A DNA stretch of 7,412 nucleotides. Origin: Mediterranea massiliensis (lineage in GTDB: Bacteria > Bacteroidota > Bacteroidia > Bacteroidales > Bacteroidaceae). The stretch spans positions 1-7,412 of the forward strand of contig CATXSD010000126.1 of the NCBI GenBank assembly GCA_958402075.1, given 5' to 3'. Numbering within the stretch: position 1 is the stretch's first letter; each line of letters opens with the position of its first letter. Positions 6,371 to 7,412 of the stretch are shown piece after piece. A program made the translations under genes and the position numbers. The notes below the pieces were generated by a model. It was not told where the DNA came from. It searched no databases and was given only the letters and a program-made list of their open reading frames with translations.

Positions 6371-7324
6371 CTACAGGCTTTCCAGCATGCGCTTCAATAC
6401 AACCGTTGCCGAAATTTCGCGGTTGGCAGCCTCGGGGATGACGATGCTTTGCGGGCTTTCGATGACATCGTCTGTCACAATCATGTTGCGGCGTACGGGC
6501 AGGCAGTGCATGAAGTAGGCATTGTTGGTGACGGCCATCTGTCGGTCGCTCACCGTCCAGGCGCGGTCCTTGCTCAGAATCTGGCCGTAATTGTCGCCGG
6601 TATAGGCGGCCCAGTTCTTGGCGTAAACGAAGTTGGCACCTTCGAAAGCTTTCATCTGGTCGTATTCCACGCGGGCATTACCTACGAATTTCGGGTCGAG
6701 TTCGTAGCCTTCGGGATGGGTGATGACGAATTCGTAATCCGTGGCGTTCATCCATTCAGCGAATGAATTGGGTACGGCCTGTGGAAGCGGGCGCGGATGG
6801 GGAGCCCACGTCATGACCACTTTCGGACGGTCCTTCTTCTTGTATTCTTCGATGGTGATGAGGTCGGCGAAACTCTGCAACGGATGGCGGGTAGCGGCTT
6901 CCATCGAGAATACGGGGCGGCCTGAGTATTGGATGAACTGGTTGAGGATGACCTCGTTATAATCGTACTCCTTGTTTTCGAAGCGGGCAAAGGAGCGTAC
7001 GCCGATGATGTCGCAATAGCAGCCCATGACGGGAATGGCTTCCAGCAGGTGTTCGGGCTTGTCGCCGTCCATGATGACACCCCGCTCGGTTTCCAGCTTC
7101 CAGGCTCCTTGGTTGATGTCGAGGACGATGACATTCATTCCCAGATTCAGCGCGGCTTTCTGGGTACTCAGTCGCGTACGCAGGCTGGAGTTGAAGAAAA
7201 TCATCATCAATGTCTTGTTGCGGCCCAGTTCTACATATTTGAACCGGTCTTTTTTGATTTCGAATGCTTCGGCGAGTGCAGTTTTCAGGTTCCCGATGTC
7301 CTGCACGCAGGTAAAGTTTCTCAT
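6371..7324 (-). CDS. argF': N-succinylornithine transcarbamylase (SOTCase)
   Basis: This 317-residue cytoplasmic enzyme transfers the carbamoyl group from carbamoyl phosphate to N-succinyl-L-ornithine, giving N-succinyl-L-citrulline for arginine synthesis. The carbamoyl-phosphate motif is SSLRTR (46-51), with HPLQ (147-150) and HCLPVRR (273-279). The sequence closely follows the B. fragilis enzyme as I remember it, and length agrees within a residue or so. Pro90 (in DGDKPEH) is the residue reported to set succinyl over acetyl preference; the related Xanthomonas acetylornithine enzyme has Glu at that place. Trp75 and Lys236 are also in family positions. Automatic tools often label such proteins ornithine or acetylornithine carbamoyltransferase. 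The start ATG (7322-7324) follows an A-rich leader with no strong Shine-Dalgarno. It is convergent with the GH20 gene and no other arginine gene is in view. Confidence 0.95.
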   Translation of the reverse strand: MRNFTCVQDIGNLKTALAEAFEIKKDRFKYVELGRNKTLMMIFFNSSLRTRLSTQKAALNLGMNVIVLDINQGAWKLETERGVIMDGDKPEHLLEAIPVMGCYCDIIGVRSFARFENKEYDYNEVILNQFIQYSGRPVFSMEAATRHPLQSFADLITIEEYKKKDRPKVVMTWAPHPRPLPQAVPNSFAEWMNATDYEFVITHPEGYELDPKFVGNARVEYDQMKAFEGANFVYAKNWAAYTGDNYGQILSKDRAWTVSDRQMAVTNNAYFMHCLPVRRNMIVTDDVIESPQSIVIPEAANREISATVVLKRMLESL

Positions 7325-7356
7325 AACTTACTTCTTTTTAGGGTGTTTATTGGTAG

Positions 7357-7388
7357 CAAAGATAGTGAAAGGCGAGAGCAGAGACAAA
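7357..7388 (-). promoter_or_regulatory. Bacteroidetes-type promoter of argF'
   Basis: On the minus strand TATCTTTG (7364-7357) matches the -7 consensus TAnnTTTG exactly. TTTG (7388-7385) lies 20 bases upstream, the right distance for the -33 element. Transcription would begin near 7350, giving a leader of roughly 25 bases before the ATG. This supports argF' having its own transcript, although read-through from genes to the right cannot be excluded. Confidence 0.75.
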
Positions 7389-7412
7389 CGAAAAACAAAG
7401 TTTTTCAGTTTG
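7385..7412. promoter_or_regulatory. Inverted repeat overlapping the -33 element of argF' (candidate operator)
   Basis: GAAAAAC (7390-7396) and GTTTTTC (7400-7406) are perfect complements around AAA. The outer CAAAC (7385-7389) and GTTTG (7408-7412) also match if one unpaired A at 7407 is allowed, for 12 bp in total. The left outer arm contains the -33 TTTG, so a protein bound here could block or aid RNA polymerase. The repeat reaches the window edge and may continue. A/T-rich composition makes chance pairing possible, and a weak terminator of a gene to the right is the alternative. Confidence 0.4.

Noticed and set aside
6269..6766. A plus-strand open frame running from the REP-like repeat into argF'
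   Set aside because: It starts inside the palindrome and is antisense to conserved SOTCase sequence; no domain is recognisable.

Overview
The window looks like chromosome from the order Bacteroidales, most likely Bacteroidaceae (Bacteroides or a close relative). Four things point there. The minus-strand gene at the right end is a close match to the N-succinylornithine transcarbamylase known from Bacteroides fragilis. Its promoter fits the Bacteroidetes-specific form (TTTG, 20-bp gap, TAnnTTTG). Genes lack strong Shine-Dalgarno sequences and have A/T-rich leaders. Three exported proteins are lipoproteins, including one that fits the NigD-like type. Coding sequence is fairly GC-rich (above 50% by eye), on the high side for the genus. 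Species cannot be fixed from the window.

Left block (2-3257, plus strand): a tightly packed envelope/translation operon. It holds the C-terminal part of an RluA/RluD-family pseudouridine synthase, D-alanine--D-alanine ligase (ddl), a PlsC-like acyltransferase and a NigD-like lipoprotein. The first and last junctions are 4-bp ATGA overlaps and the middle gap is 12 bp, so the genes are probably co-transcribed and partly translationally coupled. Ddl supplies the dipeptide for peptidoglycan, the acyltransferase probably acts on lipids, and the lipoprotein is exported.

Middle block (3309-6171, plus strand): a small rhodanese-domain protein with a lipoprotein signal, then a large multidomain GH20 beta-N-acetylhexosaminidase lipoprotein. 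The gap before the GH20 gene (3696-3837) is AT-rich and has a possible promoter and weak hairpins.

Right block: the GH20 gene converges on argF' (minus strand, 6371-7324), which makes N-succinylcitrulline in the Bacteroides version of arginine synthesis. The 199-bp gap between them is the most interesting part of the window. It holds a nested palindrome of about 152 bp: outer arms that look like a bidirectional terminator, with a pair of inverted REP-like hairpins inside. The two hairpins differ only at positions that change in a base-pair-preserving way. Upstream of argF' are a good promoter and a further inverted repeat that overlaps its -33 element and is a candidate operator.

I see no mobile-element gene, CRISPR array, tRNA or rRNA. 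The genes themselves are ordinary; the novelty lies in the intergenic structures.
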